From Gonium pectorale (taxonomy: Eukaryota > Chlorophyta > Chlorophyceae > Chlamydomonadales > Volvocaceae), in NCBI GenBank assembly GCA_001584585.1, contig LSYV01000208.1, forward strand, positions 1-32,282: a stretch of 32,282 nucleotides of DNA, in the 5' to 3' direction. Every line of letters begins with the position of its first letter. Positions within the stretch are counted from its first letter, which is position 1. The translations under genes and the position numbers were made by a program. The notes below the pieces were generated by a model, which had not been told where the DNA came from, did no database searches, and was given only the letters and a program-made list of their open reading frames with translations. Shown here in pieces: positions 9,957 through 21,319 of the stretch.

Positions 9957-12900
9957 GAGAGGCCCTCCCTGCGGCGTGTCGGGCACACGCACAAGTGGTA
10001 ACGCTTCAGCATACGCCAACACTCTAGCTTCAACGTGCCTCTCCATGTTTGCTCGTATGCTCGTATGGAACAATAACGCGGGAGGCCAGGCAGCTTCGCG
10101 GCCCGTCATTCATGTTTGCCCTCGTATAGCCAAGGGCACGAGTGACATGCACGCTGCATGAACTCGCAAGCTGACTATTTCATCAACGTAAAGAAAGTCA
10201 GGTGGTCCGATTTCAAGTATGGAATAAAAGTCGCCTTGTCGCCATGAAACCGCACCTTGAGGCTGAGTCGCCATCCTGTTATTGCAGCACTGCCAGACTT
10301 TCATGCGGGCTGATAACGCGGCAAGAGCCCGTGACGCGAGCCCAGAGCCGCTGCAAGCCAATCGCTGCGACAGCGAGGCAGACCCGCGGCCGCGGGTAAT
10401 CAGTCGATTGCTTACTGCTCTGCACACCAAGCTAGTGAGGCGGTTTGATGCGCGGCGACCGCATGTGCGCCCACCTCCGTACCGTACGCCCGGTATTTTC
10501 CGGCAACTCCATGCACTGTATGAATACTGTAGCACTGCTAACGCATGACCTGGCTTCAGACACCACAAGTCAGGCGCATGGACATGTGCAGCGTAGTAGT
10601 TGAAAGATATACCTGGCAGTCGGGCCTGTTGGCCTGAAACGTCAAAGTATTTAGGTAGACTTGCATAAGCAGTTGTAATCTTTGTGCACTTGGAGCCGAA
10701 GTGCTTGATTGGGTTGTGAACGGTTTGTCGTTGGTGTTTGGAGCGGTGACACCGATGACTTGCCTAGGCAATTGCTTGCAATTCATGTCCCTATGATACC
10801 ATGTGTCATATGCAAGCGGGCTGGGTAGAGAAGCTACGGCGTACAGGGCTTCCTTGAGCGCAAATGTTATCCAGGAAATGGATACATTGGTCGTTGATAT
10901 ATACCATAGAGACATATACCACTTTCTAGGGAGACCGGGCACGCGACAGGGAAGAGCTCTCGCCCGGGTCATACCCTCCCACCAATAGTTTCTCGTGCAA
11001 TAGCATCAAGTTGATGGGGCCCGAACCCCATCCAATTCACGCACGCAGAGCTTGTGCCTCTTCATGGCACGTGCTCTTCGCGCACCCCAGCGGACACCTG
11101 ACAAGGAGCCTCGTGATGCTGCGCGCAGCACCCGCAGTTCGGTGGTCTGGCATGTCTGGCAAAGAACGCGGCGTGCGTGCCATGCAGCGTTGGCCCTCGT
11201 TAGCGTGGGCTTAGAACGCACCGAGAGCCAGGCCTATGCAGCAGCGTGTGTTGACTACCGACGCAAGCATGCGTACGGAGGGGGGGGCTGAGAGGGAACG
11301 TCCCACACGTCTCTTCCCCCCCCCCCGCGGCGCACCCGCCTGCCCCACTGAAAAGGTCGTGCTTTCAGGTGTCTGCGACCCAAGCGGCGGGCTCCTCCTC
11401 TCTTCCGAAGATTCTTTTTTATGTACGAGCAGAGCGTGCCCGCAGTGACAAAAGACGCCAGGCGGCGTCCATAAGTGCTCGCTGGCGCACGTGATCCACT
11501 GACGAAACGGGTAAGCTGGTAAGCCGATCTTTTGGGGGGCAGGACGAACGTCACATGCCTTGCATTGTACCCGCCCGCTCTATTGGAAACGCCGCGCCTT
11601 ATCAGGGCGTGTATGACCGTAGAGGCGGGCTCCCTCTTTCTCTGCAGATTTCTATGTTGTGCTGTACCCCTCCCGGCTCTATCTATCTATGCAGCTCCTT
11701 GCTTCGCTCTCCTGCGCCCTGGCATTGCAACACCAACGGCTCTGCACGGCCATCTAGGCTTGGGGCCCGAAAACTCTAGCGGCGCCGTGCCATGCCCTGT
11801 TTGCGTCCCTAGTCTTCGCCCTCCCTATCTCGCGCGCCTGTTTTTTCCGCCCGGGTGTTGCTACATTGCCATTGCTACCCCACCCCCCACCCCACCCCAC
11901 CTGACGCTCGTGCTCCCTTGGCCCCTACCCGGTCCACCCGGCCTGCACGCACGTGCGTGCCCCCACAACCAACAAACCGACCGTGCGCTGCCGATTGGTT
12001 TTTACGTACCTGTATTCTAGGGCGAGGTCGCCAACTCCGCGTCGCAGCGCAGCTCGCTCATGCTCCGTGGCACAGGTCGGCAGCAGCGGTGTTGGGGGCG
12101 CTGACCCCTCCCGCCGACCCATGGGTCCACCCTTGCCCAAGGCGCAACTCGGGCACAAGCGCAGAAGCAATGTCCCGCCCCGCGCACGCCCTGCGATGAG
12201 GCACAACAAACAAACAGTATCAATGTCGAGACCAGTAAAGGGAAGATGAGGTATTGCGAAACACACAGAAGGCGGAATTAATACAAAATGTACACAATTG
12301 TAGGCGACATCTTCCAAACCTGATGACTCATTCAGTCCGCGACCGAATCCACGGCTGCTTACAGTGCACATAACTGTCGTATGTTACACGTCTCAGTGAG
12401 ATACCTTAACCAATACAAGGCGAGGCCTCAAGGGTGCTAGTAACCGGATCCGACCTCTAGTGCCACGAAAAAAATGGGGACGGAGACAGGGTACACAGGG
12501 TAGGCTGTTACGCTATGAACCAAAAGTAACTTCTGAGTATGGGTGCTCCAAACAGAAGAGCGCAGGAAGGCCAGCTTGACTGATCCAAGGACGCCATCAG
12601 CCCATGCATCCTGCACCTAGGGAGCTGAGCAGCATCCCTGCAAGGTGCATGCGCCAGGCACCTCATCGACACACGCTGTTGCTCGCCTTCCAGCCCTCCG
12701 GCACCACACAGCCCATACACGCGCCGTTGTCGCTTTCGTTTCTTATGCCTGCTTGTGCACGCTACCACGCATGTAGAACACACGCGCTGTAGCCGCGGCC
12801 AGCCGCAAGCACGCTCTGTTCGCGTCAAGCGCTCCTACATCATATCTGCTCCTCACTCCTTCATGCGAGTCGCCATATGGCTTGCTCCGTGCTGCACATG

Positions 12901-13607
12901 CGGCCCGCTCTCCCGTGTGCAGGAGGTACCGCGTGTCGATGAACACACTGGCTTCACGATTAGATAGCTACAGAGGTTTGCGCTCACGGGTCACCCCAAA
13001 TTGCGGGCCTAGGAGCGGCACATTTATTTTTGGTACGTCGCACCCATTCTCTCTGGCACCTGGCCTTGGCCATTAGACCCTCGTGCTCTACGCGAGGTTA
13101 CCCATATGTACAACCCCGTACAGATGGCTATGTACCGTCCCGCCCCGCCCTTGGCCCGTTATCAAACGCGACGATTCACGACATCTACATCTACAATCCA
13201 CCTGGCAAGGAATGGGAGCTCCGACACATGCCTTCTCGGTGCGGCGCGCACGCGTGGAGCCGCCAGCTCTGCCCGCCCGCCCTTCAACCGCAAGCTGATG
13301 GTGGGCGCGGACACAGGCGTACCCAGGCGGCGGCCGCTGACCGCTTTTTTCCCAAGATACGCCTTACCGAATGACCAATCATGGTGGTCTTCCTGTAGCC
13401 TGTACATGCAATCTGAATGGCTGCTTATATCCAGGGGAGGCAAACAAGAATGGCTGCATGTCCCTCCCGCTGTCTGCGCCCTTTCTCGCCTCTCCGCCTG
13501 TAACCTTTCCACAGAAAAAAAAGAATATAGAGTTCACGTGCAGTTAGCAGTCTATGAGCCCGAGGCAGCGCCTCTGCCAACGAGGGTTCCCGCAATGGCA
13601 GGGGAGT
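9957..13607. other. Long interval without a recognisable gene
   Basis: About 3.6 kb between the two Tyr/Gly-rich genes. It should contain the missing 5' exon and promoter of protein A and the 3' UTR of protein B. TTACA motifs (TGTAA on the minus strand) at 12359-12363 and 12382-12386 could end the protein B transcript, implying a UTR of about 1.2 kb. G and C runs occur near 11279-11287 and 11317-11327. The open frames here are lower in GC than the real genes and carry no recognisable motif. A short hairpin, GATGGGG-CCCGAA-CCCCATC, lies near 11013-11032. Confidence 0.4.
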
Positions 13608-14620
13608 TTAAACGGCGCCGCCACCGCGCCGCCGGTTTCGGTTGCGCCACGGGAAGCCCGACGAGTCCAGGGAGTCTGGAAGGCCCTGGTCACCAGCACC
13701 GTCGAGCAGTCCGGATGGGCCGGCACCGTCCGCGCCCGTAGGCTGGCGCCACGGAAAGCCGGAAAGGTCCAAGTCGTCAATGCTCTCATCGCCATTAAAC
13801 AGGTCGAATGTGCCCTCGCCGTTCGAGTTCCAGGGATCCGGCAGATCGTCCGGAAAGCTGTCCACGATAAAGGCCGAGGCAAAGGCGGAGCCTACGTCGT
13901 ACATGCCGTACGAGCCGTAATAGCCGCCATAATATCCGTAGTACCCGTAGCCGTAGCCATATCCGCCGTATCCGCCGAGGTCGAACTCTGATGAGAGAGG
14001 CCGGGAAGGAGCGAGGTGAGACGTTCAGGGCGGTCAAGGGACGGGAGGCATGCAGCCATTCTTCCATGCAAGAGTGTTGCAGCGAAAGTGCCATGTAACA
14101 GTGTGACACTTGCAAAAGAACACCCCCTTTGTTGGGCCTTCGGTTTGCTTCGGTCCAACAAACAGCCGCAGAGCCCCTTTGCCGCATGAAATGTGTCAAA
14201 AAAACGAGAAACCTGCGTGTCACTTCCGCATGCCGCCTCGTTAACCATTTCACGCATGTCCAAGTGTGCAGGCCCGTCCCCATAGACATCTCCCGTGGCG
14301 CCGGCTTCCTGCTTTTCATCTATTCTCATCCGACCCGCCCTATGTACCCGGCCGTTTCATGTCCGTGACCCACCGGCGAGTAGGTCTCCAAGAATGTCTG
14401 TGAACGCCAAGTCCAACTTGCCCTGGGTCTCGTATCGCCTGGGTGGCCCAGGCGACGGCTGAGGACCCAAGCTGTCCCGGAAGTCGAGGGAATCGGGCTC
14501 ACTGAGGAGGTCCTTCACGATTCTCGCTGAGAGGGAAGGTGCGGCAAGGAACGCCAGCAGCAGCAGCAGCAGCAGCGCCGCCGCTGTAGCAGCACGCAAC
14601 GAAGCGCCCCATGAGCGCAT
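13608..14620 (-). CDS. Secreted Tyr/Gly-rich acidic protein B
   Basis: Not a family I recognise. Two exons, 14620-14374 and 13987-13608, join in phase 1 over a 386-nt GT-AG intron and give 208 residues ending in TAA. The N-terminus is a strong signal peptide: MRSWGASLRAATAAA, then a run of seven Leu from (CTG)7, then AFLAAPSLSA. A mature acidic segment ends in LDLAFTDILGDLLAG. The splice junction gives GEFDLGGYGGYGYG, continuing as YGYYGYYGGYYGSYG. The rest is Asp/Ser/Gly-rich and carries the motif SGFPWR twice (LDLSGFPWRQP and LDSSGFPWRNR), then a basic RNRNRRRGGG tail. The intron phase, the FxxILGxxxxGEF block across the splice and the Tyr/Gly repeat match protein A, so the two are diverged tandem paralogues. 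An extracellular matrix, zygote-wall or adhesive role is inference only. Confidence 0.72.
14555..14575. repeat. (CAG)7 microsatellite in the signal-peptide coding sequence
   Basis: Seven perfect CAG units; read on the minus strand they are CTG codons for the Leu core of the protein B signal peptide. Length changes would alter the hydrophobic core without shifting the frame. Confidence 0.85.
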
Positions 14621-15539
14621 TTTTGTGTGCGATGACCTTGCAAACAGCAGTTCTTAGGAAGTAATCCCGAAGGATTGGGAATGTTTTGCAGTGTAAGTTG
14701 CAGAGGAGCTTTTCAAGCTGGCACACGCTCGCCACGCGACGGCATGCATGTAGTCACGATGCATGGGCAATGCATGCGTATCACATACAGCTCCTAAGCG
14801 GCGTAGCTGCTCTCAGCGGGCCAGCTTCCCAGCTTCTATGCTTCTGCCATTGCGCATTGACTTCCAAAACCGTGATACCTGACGTACATGTGCTAGGTAA
14901 TGGCCATCCTGTCTTGTAACAAGCTTCATCAATTTCAAACGGCTCCCAAACCTCCTGGAATCACGTCCCTCCGTCAGACATGCAACTAGCACATGAACGA
15001 AGTCTCCGCATTTCGATGCTACCCAAGATAAATTCTAATATGTATACCGTTCATGAATTACTATCGGCACTGTCAGACTCCTGCTCGGTGCCTCGGTCTC
15101 GGCCTTCAGTTGCACGTTGGTTCGCAACCTGCAACGGCTTTTGCAGGGGCTGTATCGGTGCAATCGTAAGAACAGAAGCACTCGGCATAAAGGTCTTTCA
15201 GATTGTCAAAAAGAAATTTAAGAGGTCTCAGAGTTGAGAGTGGAGCCGCCGTAATAAAACTGCGAGCCGTGTCGTTTCGGCCCTGGCTCTGCAAGATTAA
15301 ATAACAATTGGGCCACGTCTTGTCGTCTCACTTTTCACCATAATTGGGCTTCCAATTTGTCAACTTACAGCTTGCACCGCGGCGTCTCAGCTGACGCGTT
15401 ATCCAGCTCTGGCCGGATAGGCGTTGTAAGCCTCACCGGCACCGAGGCCTGACCGCCGCCCAGCTCAGATTACCCCACTTACCCCCCACTCCTGGCGCTC
15501 TCCGCGCCACGGACTCCTAGAGTTCCCTTTCAACTTGGC
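14621..15539. promoter_or_regulatory. Divergent intergenic region, protein B gene / RNA methyltransferase gene
   Basis: About 0.9 kb between two divergent start codons, AT-rich compared with its flanks, notably at 14990-15060 and 15190-15360. No gene is recognisable. It should hold both promoters and 5' UTRs; no clear TATA box is assigned. Confidence 0.45.
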
Positions 15540-18500
15540 ATGGCCAGCTCCAGCCATGGGCTTGAGGTGTCTGTGGGGCAACCGCTGCCTCATGCACGGC
15601 TCCCGTGTTCCACCGTCCTCCCTTGCAGCCGCCTCCGGGCGCGTGCCTACCCACTCTCGTCTGGCCGCCGTAAGACGGGCGTCGGTGCCCGTTATTCCCG
15701 GGCATCACCCCTGCTTGCAGTGGCAAAAGCGGGGCGGGAGGGGTTTGCACGGGCGGCGGGAGCCGGAGGTCAGCAGCGGCAGGAATGGAGGGACCGGAGG
15801 GGCCCTGGCCGCGGGGAGCGCGAGAACCGCTACGACGATCGCACAGCCAGCAGCGACGACCGTGGCGGGGGAGGGACGTCGTATCGGGAGGCCCCGTCCC
15901 GTATGGCTCCCGCGGCGCACAGCGGTGACGTGTCATTCTTCGCCACCTGCCACCCGGGGTTGGAGGAGGTGGGTGCAGCGGCGAGACCGTGGGTGGGTGG
16001 GGTGGGTGGGGGGTAGGGCGGGGGAGCTCTCGTCACTAAGGGTTTGACCCGTTGCCGAGGAGCCCCTCCTGTCCCACATGCCTTGATGTGATGCGCCGTG
16101 AGGCGGCCGCCGGGGCCGCTCCCCTTCTCTTGCGTCGCCATCGTCAGTGCCCAGCACAGCGCAAGACGACGCGCCGCATATGCGCCGCGCCGCGCTGCAC
16201 AGCGCCCGCGTATGGGACAGTGTTGCGTATGGGGCTGTGTGTGTGAGACGCGAACCGCGTGCTCAAGCATGTCCACAGCAAGAAGTGAGCTGCGCAGCAC
16301 TCCCTGAACACCCTGTGTGCGTGCGTGCTGTAGCACGGGGCCTTGTTTGCGCAGCGCGGTGCAAAACGTCGGGAGGCTGGAGTAACGTGGCGCGACCCAC
16401 AGGCCTCATGCTGCCTTCCCCCCCTCCGCCCCTACCCATCAAACATGTTTCCCAAGCCCCCCTTTCCCCACTCCGACACCCCGTCCCCTGGGGTGGCTTG
16501 GCTGCTGGACGGGAGATTGCTCCTGGACGCAAGTGCGTCCTCATCAAAGTGCATGAATATCTATAACTTCCCCGCCCCGACCCCCGCGCCCACCAACAGG
16601 TGGTCGCTGCGGAGCTGCGCCAGCTAGGCTATCGGGGCATAGAGCCCAGCAAGGCAGGCGTCGCGTTTCGGTGAGGAAGCCCTCGTCCGCCGCCATCGGC
16701 TCTGGCGGGCCCCCTCCGGCCGGATGCTTTCGCTGCCGGTTCCGCTGTGGGCCCCGGCCGCTTTACCGCGCTGTGCGTTTGCCAGCGTGCGTCCCGGAAA
16801 TGCCCATGGGCCGGACATGCGGGCTCGCCTCGCTGCCCTATGCGGCCTTATGCGGCCCTCTACCGCCCTCGACCCCCTTGTGCTGTTCGCCATGGCCCCA
16901 CCGCTGCGCTGCCCCACATGGCTCATGTTTGCCCTTGTGCGCCACCCCCCTGCCTCCGCCGCAGGGGCCGGCGCGTGTCGGACGGCTACGCGGCCAACCT
17001 GTGGCTCCGGAGCGCCATCCGCGTGCTAGTGCTGCTGGCGGAGGGGCCGCTGGGGAGCGGCCCGACTGACCGCCGGCGCGGGGGCCAGGCGGTGAGCGCG
17101 GCGCAGCGCCGGGGGGGGGGTGGAGGGTACTCAGTCCGGGGGCAAGCTCAGCGATGGCAGAAGCGTAGCGTACTGTAGGCGCGTCCATACCAAAGTAGAG
17201 GGACTTGTATGTGGGGGCGGGGGTAGGAGGCGTGGATGGCATCGCAGTGCCCCACTCCCTGCGTCGCCGCGATCCTCTGAAGTCCGAACCGACCCGTCGG
17301 TCCCCTGATGAACCCTTTGTCGGGTCCCCCAAACCTCTCATTTGCCGTACGGCACGCCCTGCAGTTGTACGACTTCGTGTACGAGGCGGCTCCATGGCAT
17401 GAGCTCGTGCCGCCCGGCAGCACCTTCAGCGTGGCCCCTCGGCTGTACGGCTGTACGGACCTGTTCTCCACGCAGCTGGTGTGGTCGCGCGTCAAGGACG
17501 CCGTGTGCGACAGCATACGGCAACACAGGTACGGCAGACGACGGTGGCAGCACAGGATAGCGGCACGGCGTAAGACAGGCGCTTGCGCGGCAGACAACAG
17601 TGATCCCCACCCGACGCATCATCCCATCTGGCCCAGGCTGCCCCAACCTGCCATTTGCAGTAAACAATATGGTGTGTCGCGGGTCCAACGCCCCCGGGCC
17701 CCAGGCCCGACAAGCCGGATCCTCCTGAGCGGGGCTGTGTGGCGGACGTACCGCTGTACATCACATGCCACCTGGACTGGGTCAAGGTGTTTCGCGACAT
17801 GAGTGGGGAGTCGCTACACAGGTGGGGACCGGGGGCCCGTTGGATTGTAGGGGCCGAGGTTGGCAAGGGCTCAGTCTGCGGGGGGCTGGCAGCGGGCTGC
17901 GAGTGCGGACTGTGGGACGGGTGGAGTGAAGAGGCCGTGGGGGCCAGCGGGGGCAAGGCGCTGCTGCAGAAACAGAGGCAGGGAGCGCGTTGGAAAGAGA
18001 TGTCATCGCGGATCAGACTAAATCGCTGCAGCTGTGGGTTGGGAGACGCTAAATAGCCGGGGATGGTTGGGGACTTGGGGTACCGGTCCGGGTACAGGTG
18101 GGCAGGGCGTATGGAAGGCTGGACGTGGGGTTACTGCGGCCAGTGCGGGGCGAGCCGCGGGACAATACGTGTCGTGCCGTCTGCTTAATCCTCCCGCACT
18201 CGTGTGTGGCTGGAGGTTTCAAAAGTTTGGAAACCAGTCTCACTAGGGAAGCCCGAGGCGCGGGATCGGGGATGGATAGAACCAGCACCCTGCCTCTCCT
18301 CTCTTCCACCCGTGCATCGTACCCCCCGGCTGTCGTGCCGCGCCGCGCTGGGCCGGGCTCCCTCCCCCGAGCCCCTTTCGTCTTCTCCTCCTCCTGCACA
18401 ATCCGCAGCTCCCAAACCGCTCTTCGTGATAAACCACCAGGCCTGCCGAGCTAACCGACCCAACCGACCCAACCTCGCCTCGCACACGTGGCGTGCGCTG

Positions 18501-21319
18501 CCCAGGCGCGGCTACCGAGACGTCATGCACCGGGCGGCGCTCAACGAGGCCGCTGCGGCGGGCGTGCTGGCGCTGGCGGGCTGGCCGCAGCTGGTGGAGG
18601 AGGCGGGCGACGGGGAGGGTGAGCTGGGAAGGGGATGAGTGTTGGGTGGCCGCGCGGTTTCAGAGGCGGGTGGGGGGGTCGGAGGAGCCGGGGGCGCCAT
18701 CCCGCGCTCCATGCCCTCTCAGCATACCAACAGTACCGTTTCCTCAGTGCTCTCAACGGATGTGTATTGTACCATCAAACCGTCTGATTCCATCCTCGCC
18801 CCCAGACCTGGTCCTGGCCGACCCCATGTGCGGTTCCGGAACGCTCCTCATCGAAGCGGCCCTCATGGCGCGAGGCATCGCACCCGGCCTCATGCGCTCC
18901 CTCAAACTCGAGCCCGACCCAGCTGCTGCCGCAGCCGCCGGCGGCGGCGGCCGGCCCGGTGGTGGCGGCCGGCTGCGCGCGCCCATGGCGACGGCTGCCT
19001 GGCCGTTCCAGCGTTGGGGCGATTACGACGCGGGAGCGTGGTGGGAGGCGGTGGACGGCGCGCGCGCGGCGGTGCGGCCGCCGTGGCGGGGGCGGCTGGT
19101 GGGGGTCGAGCTGCATGAGGTACGCGGCGTGGTGATGGTGTAGCGGTGATGATGTGCCCAAGTGGTGGGCGCGCTCACCCGCGTCGCCGGGGTGGGGCTT
19201 GAAGTGGCGGTGGGCGTAGGTGGGCGGTGCAGTGAGGGGGGGAGGAGGAGGGGCAGGAGGAGGAGGGTGAGAGATGCGCCTGCTGCGAATTGCTGCTATC
19301 TGCGTGCGCGGCGCAGCGTTGGGAGGTGCGGAGGGCCGACGGCGGGGAAACGCGTTTGCGTCGGGAGTAGGGACTTGGGGGCCCACGGGGTCAGAGGATT
19401 GGAAGGTGTTCTCAGTAGGAACGCCCGAGGGCCAACGGGGGGCCCCATGCAATGGAGTGCGGTGGCCGGGGCCGGCGTGCAGCCGCCGCCGCAGCACGGG
19501 GCAGCCGGCTCCTGGGTCCCGCTTTCGGGCGAGGATCGGCATGGCGGCTGTGGGAAGCCCCGCCCTTCAGGCTTGCCGCCACCCTCAGCTCCTCACCGCC
19601 CATGCCCGTCCGCCCCATCGCCGCCAACGCCGATGGGGCTCGTGCCGGACCTCCCTTCGTAGGGCGCCCACAGCCTGGCCGTGCGGCAGGCGCGCAAGGC
19701 GGGCGTCGACAGCATGATTGAGCTGACGCAAGGGGACTGCGGCGCGCTCGCGCCGCCCGTCACGCCCAACCTGGTGGTTTGCAACCCGCCCTGGGGCGGA
19801 CGCTTAGCGGCAGAGGCAGGCGACGAGCGGCGGCGGCGTGGGGGAGCAGCGCTCCACGACGAGGGCTACGAGGGCCAGGACCGCGATGACCACGACCACG
19901 ACGGCGGGGGCGACCCGGGGGAGGAGCGCGAGGGCGGAGGCGGCAGCGGCGAGGGCTGGGGCGAGGAGGGCGGCGGGCCGGAGACCGAGGCGTACCTGGA
20001 GGCGGCCTGGCGCAGCCTGGACTCCTTCCTGTACCGCCACTGCCCGGGTAAGGACAGGGCTGCAACGGTCGCACTCCACGTCGCTGCGGATGGGGCCCTG
20101 CCGCAGCGGAAGGGGTGGGCTGCCGAGGCGGTGCGTTCGCGCACCACGGCTTGGGGCGGCGGCGGCTGCACGCGGCGCTCCAGGACCCTGCCGAGCGCCG
20201 CTGGCGAGGCGCTGGTACCACCCCCAGAGTCTTGACTCCGCGTCTCGCGCCGCGACAGCTTGCACCAGACCGGGCGGGCGGTAGCCACTGGCCAGGGCCC
20301 CCAACGCTGCGCGCTGCAGCCCACGACCCGGCCTGCAACCCAGCCCCGTTGCATGCACCCTCGACCCCAACCCGGTCCCCTCCCCGCCCCGCCCCGCAGG
20401 CGCCTCCGCGTTCGTGCTGTCCGGCAACGACGACGCCTTCCGCTACCTCAAGCTCAAGCCCAGCAGCAAGCAGCGCCTGGTGCTGGGCGGCGTGGGCGTG
20501 CAGGTGCGAGTAGGCGGGTGGGGTTTGGGTCTGACGAGTGCGACGAGAGTGTCCAGTAGCGTCGTCCATCCTCCCGGTGGGTGGTACGGGGAAGGGGAGG
20601 CGGGGTCGCTTATGATGGCGGCCCCTGAGAAGCTCATGCGACCGAGGGCTTCGCTGCACTGCTTTGCCTGCTGCTGTGTGGAGCGCGGCGAGCGAAGCTA
20701 TGCGTAGCGTGTGAGCGTTACAGGCGCATGGCATCGTTCGCACCTCGCGCGCGTGCCACAGGAGGGGGGCAATGCACGGGGGAGGGTGGCTTCCCACACA
20801 TCAGTCTCTGCCTCAACAGCCGTTACTTGCGCACAGGCATCAGTAGCCGCTCCTCTTCCAACGCCGAGTTTATAACACCTTTCCCATTCCCTCCCTCTCT
20901 GCCAACAGGTCGCCGGCTACCGCATCCGCGACGCAGCCAGCCGCGTCGCCGCTGCCGCCGCCAAGGCGGCGCTGCCCCCGCGCGATCCAGACGCCGCCGC
21001 CGCCACGTCTGCAAGCCCAGCGGCGGAACCGGCACCGGAACACCACCAGCAACACACAGCAGCCGACGCCCCGCCCTCGGCGGCGACCGCCGAGCAATCC
21101 GCCAGCCGCAGCACCCAGTCTCCTGCGGGACCGAAGGACCCACGCCCCGTGCAAGCCGCTCCTGCCGCCGCGTCCGCTGTGGCTGTGGAGCCCTCGAGCG
21201 CCCGGCGCGTGCGCAGCCGGGCCGAGCGGGGCTCGAGCTTCAGGCCGCGGCTGGCGCCGTCGCCGCCGCCGCCGGCAATCGACCCTCACGCCGATGACGG
21301 CTACTGGCTCAGCGACTGA
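15540..21319 (+). CDS. RlmL-type THUMP-domain rRNA guanine-N2 methyltransferase, probably organellar
   Basis: Ten exons: 15540-15968, 16600-16670, 16965-17091, 17365-17528, 17705-17821, 18506-18618, 18806-19119, 19663-20047, 20400-20503 and 20909-21319. Phases agree and give 744 residues. Residues 1 to about 125 are Ser/Arg/Ala-rich, like an organelle transit peptide. FFATCHPGLEEVVAAELRQL then starts the RlmL-like N-terminal and THUMP region (SKAGVAFRG, YEAAPWHELVPPGSTFSV, RVKDAVCDSI, DMSGESLHRRGYR). The methyltransferase domain has the S-adenosylmethionine motif DPMCGSGTLLIEAA (about residues 346-359) and the catalytic-loop motif NPPWGGRL (486-493), where bacterial RlmL has NPPYG. E. coli RlmL methylates G2445 of 23S rRNA; the fused RlmK half is absent here. 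An Asp/Glu/Gly-rich insertion of about 60 residues follows NPPWGGRL, and an Ala/Pro-rich tail of about 110 residues ends the protein. The exact RNA target is unknown. Confidence 0.9.

Noticed and set aside
7950..10001. A 683-codon open frame on the plus strand
   Set aside because: It lies antisense to both exons and the intron of the protein A gene. It has no recognisable domain. Tyr/Gly/His-rich codons on the other strand (TAC, GGC, CAC) read in reverse without stops, which explains its length.
11013..11032. A GGGGTTCGGGCCCC-like stem-loop on the minus strand resembling a tRNA T-arm
   Set aside because: The loop lacks the conserved A and no D-arm, anticodon arm or acceptor stem can be drawn around it; it is an isolated hairpin.
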